Shown here: positions 62,481 through 64,000 of the stretch, in pieces | Layout: each line of letters begins with the position of its first letter | How positions within the stretch are numbered: the stretch's first letter is position 1 | Notes under the pieces: model-generated | What the model was told of the DNA's origin: nothing | The model's input: only the letters and a program-made list of their open reading frames with translations | Databases searched by the model: none | Source: Thalassovita mediterranea | GTDB taxonomy: Bacteria; Pseudomonadota; Alphaproteobacteria; Caulobacterales; Hyphomonadaceae | Direction: 5' to 3' | Assembly: GCA_019448215.1 (NCBI GenBank) | Contig: CP080408.1 | Location: 62,001-126,000, forward strand | Length of the DNA stretch: 64,000 nucleotides | Position numbers and translations under genes: made by a program

Positions 62481-64000
62481 ATGAGTTCGTGCGTGCGCAC
62501 ATTCCTTGCCGGGGCCCTTTTCATCCTGCTTGCCTTGCTTCCGGTTGCTGAAGCGCAACAAACCTCAAGCGAACGTGCGCTCGAAGACCTTGGCGAAATA
62601 GAAACGCAGCTGGAAACGATCAATTCCCGTCTGATGGAGCTGAACGACGCTTTCGAGGCGAGCGACGACCCGGCCGAACTCAGCGAACAGATCGCGACGA
62701 TCTCGAACCTGAGGGACGATCTGTCTTCGCTGGAATCCCGCGCGATCGAAATCCGGACGGGCTCCCAGGAAGCGCTGGATGCTGTTTCTGATCTCATCCC
62801 CAGCGAGACAGAGGAAGGGGCAGCGGACGCGGTTGCGGGGTCTAGCGGAAGCTCCTCCAGCAGCAGTTCTGAAACGGCAGCAGCAAGGCTTGCAGAGAGC
62901 GATCTTTCCGAGGTGACGGCGCCGTTTCGCGAGATCAATTCTCGCGCCAGCATTGCCGCGGCGAATGCCCGGCTGGCCGATATCGACGCCCGGCGCCTGA
63001 TGGAGAGCATCTCTCAAAGCCGGGAAAGTGTTTTTGTTTCCTCCATCCTGGAGCGCGGTGCCTCGCCCGTATCGCCCGCAGTCTGGATGGACGCCTTTCA
63101 GCGTACTGATGATGTCTGGAGAGAGCTGGGAACCGAGATCAAGAACTGGCGTGACAGCCAGGTTGAGCGCGGCACGCCCTACCCGCTTACCATCCTTATC
63201 GGTCTCAGCGTCGTGCTCTTCGGCGGTCTCTTCTGGCTCTATCGCCTCTTCTACAAATGGGAGCTTCGTAAGAACACGGAGGTCCGACCAAGCCGACAAA
63301 CAGTCGCCTATGTGGCGATGGGCAGTTTCCTCGCGCGCTTTGCGACGGCAGGCGCGGTGGTCCTGATTATCGCTGGGTGCGCATGGCTGCTTGGGATGGA
63401 CGTACTTGAGAGCAGTGCGGGCCGCCGGGTCGCCTTCGTGACGGTCGCCGTTCTCTGCATGCGCGCACTGGTGTCTTCGGTCATGGCGCCGCGCACGACA
63501 GCTTTCCGCCTGATCGGTGTTGGCGACAAGGCGGCAGCCGCGATCAGCCTTTCCTTCATCGTCCTTGTCATCGCCTTCGCGATTGAATCCATCCTGACGG
63601 CAACCGGCGCCCTGGCATCTCCGGGCGCGGCCCTTGTGGGTGTGCGGACCTTCCTTCTGTCGATGCTGACCGGCTGTCTTCTGCTGTGGCTTGCCGTGCG
63701 GATGAGAGCGCAGACGGAGAAAGGAAAGTCGACCCTTCGCATTATTATCCGTTGGACAGTGGTCGCCGTCGCGATCACCATCATGCTGAGCTCGCTGCTC
63801 GGGTATCATGCGTTTTCAAGGTACCTCGTCGAGCGGCTGATCCTGGTCTCTATCGTCCTGCTCATTGCCATTCTGGTACGCGAATATATCCGCGCGGCCG
63901 CCCTCAAATTCCTGTCGGGCGTGGTTGAGGAACGCCGCTATGAATCGGCGCGCGAAGATGATGACGACGAGCCGACGGAGATGAACTCCGAGTTCTGGAT
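62481..64000 (+). CDS. DUF3772-type mechanosensitive channel (3' end outside the window)
   Basis: Large MscS-type membrane protein, open to the right edge; 506 complete codons visible. The N-terminus is a signal peptide (FLAGALFILLALLPVAEAQQ). It is followed by a periplasmic coiled-coil domain with ALEDLGEIETQLETINSRLM, typical of DUF3772, and a Ser-rich linker. Several TM helices (TILIGLSVVLFGGLFWLYRL, VVLIIAGCAWLLGMDVL, AAISLSFIVLVIAFAIES and others) follow. The MscS domain itself should lie beyond the edge. GAGAG precedes the ATG at 62481. Confidence 0.78.
   Translation, partial: MSSCVRTFLAGALFILLALLPVAEAQQTSSERALEDLGEIETQLETINSRLMELNDAFEASDDPAELSEQIATISNLRDDLSSLESRAIEIRTGSQEALDAVSDLIPSETEEGAADAVAGSSGSSSSSSSETAAARLAESDLSEVTAPFREINSRASIAAANARLADIDARRLMESISQSRESVFVSSILERGASPVSPAVWMDAFQRTDDVWRELGTEIKNWRDSQVERGTPYPLTILIGLSVVLFGGLFWLYRLFYKWELRKNTEVRPSRQTVAYVAMGSFLARFATAGAVVLIIAGCAWLLGMDVLESSAGRRVAFVTVAVLCMRALVSSVMAPRTTAFRLIGVGDKAAAAISLSFIVLVIAFAIESILTATGALASPGAALVGVRTFLLSMLTGCLLLWLAVRMRAQTEKGKSTLRIIIRWTVVAVAITIMLSSLLGYHAFSRYLVERLILVSIVLLIAILVREYIRAAALKFLSGVVEERRYESAREDDDDEPTEMNSEFW

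Overview
The window looks like a chromosomal segment of an alphaproteobacterium, most likely a relative of Hyphomonadaceae/Caulobacterales. This rests on the CckA kinase, FlbT, a FliM-type switch protein, an alphaproteobacterial DksA, high GC codon use and palindromic intergenic repeats. The family assignment is inference. No rRNA, tRNA, CRISPR array, transposase or prophage structural gene was seen.

Layout. 1-5490: minus-strand ribosomal/RNA polymerase block rplK-rplA, rplJ-rplL-rpoB (rpoB runs off the left edge), with structured leaders and terminators. 5514-16975: exported M48 protease, a membrane-anchored HhH protein, two RNA methyltransferases, cckA, an L,D-transpeptidase/M15 peptidase pair, a FliM-like protein and dksA. 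17213-22921: membrane proteins, flbT with an unknown partner, a MoxR ATPase, tlyA, sodC and arfB. 23045-36003: an RcnB-like protein, a tiny gene with a perfect Shine-Dalgarno sequence, slt, dapA-smpB, a UDP-sugar cluster (galU, an epimerase) with a PLP dehydratase, MscS, an SDR, and the pntAA-pntAB-pntB transhydrogenase operon. 36168-54128: EAL phosphodiesterase, exported DUF885 and M14 peptidases, an AceE/transketolase-like enzyme, acyl-CoA ligase, an MFS symporter, a LysR/MBL/DOPA-dioxygenase locus and uvrB.

54188-58573 is the accessory part. It starts with an AT-richer patch holding an ankyrin lipoprotein and two tandem small secreted proteins. A nuclease gene follows, and its 3' sequence is partly duplicated about 1 kb away. 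Next comes a dense cluster of palindromic repeats. In it a GIY-YIG nuclease gene sits exactly between two nearly identical 101-bp repeat pairs, and a neighbouring gene carries palindromic repeats in frame inside its coding sequence. 58675-64000 returns to ordinary genes: a small lipoprotein, a GNAT acetyltransferase, a two-TM coiled-coil protein and a DUF3772-like MscS channel cut by the right edge.

Themes: translation and transcription core, envelope remodelling (slt, ldt, M15, M48, M14), and cell-cycle/motility control (cckA, flbT, fliM). The best candidates for new biology are the repeat-flanked GIY-YIG cassette (57021-57624) and the mini-gene with 16-nt complementarity to the 16S rRNA 3' end (23750-23928).
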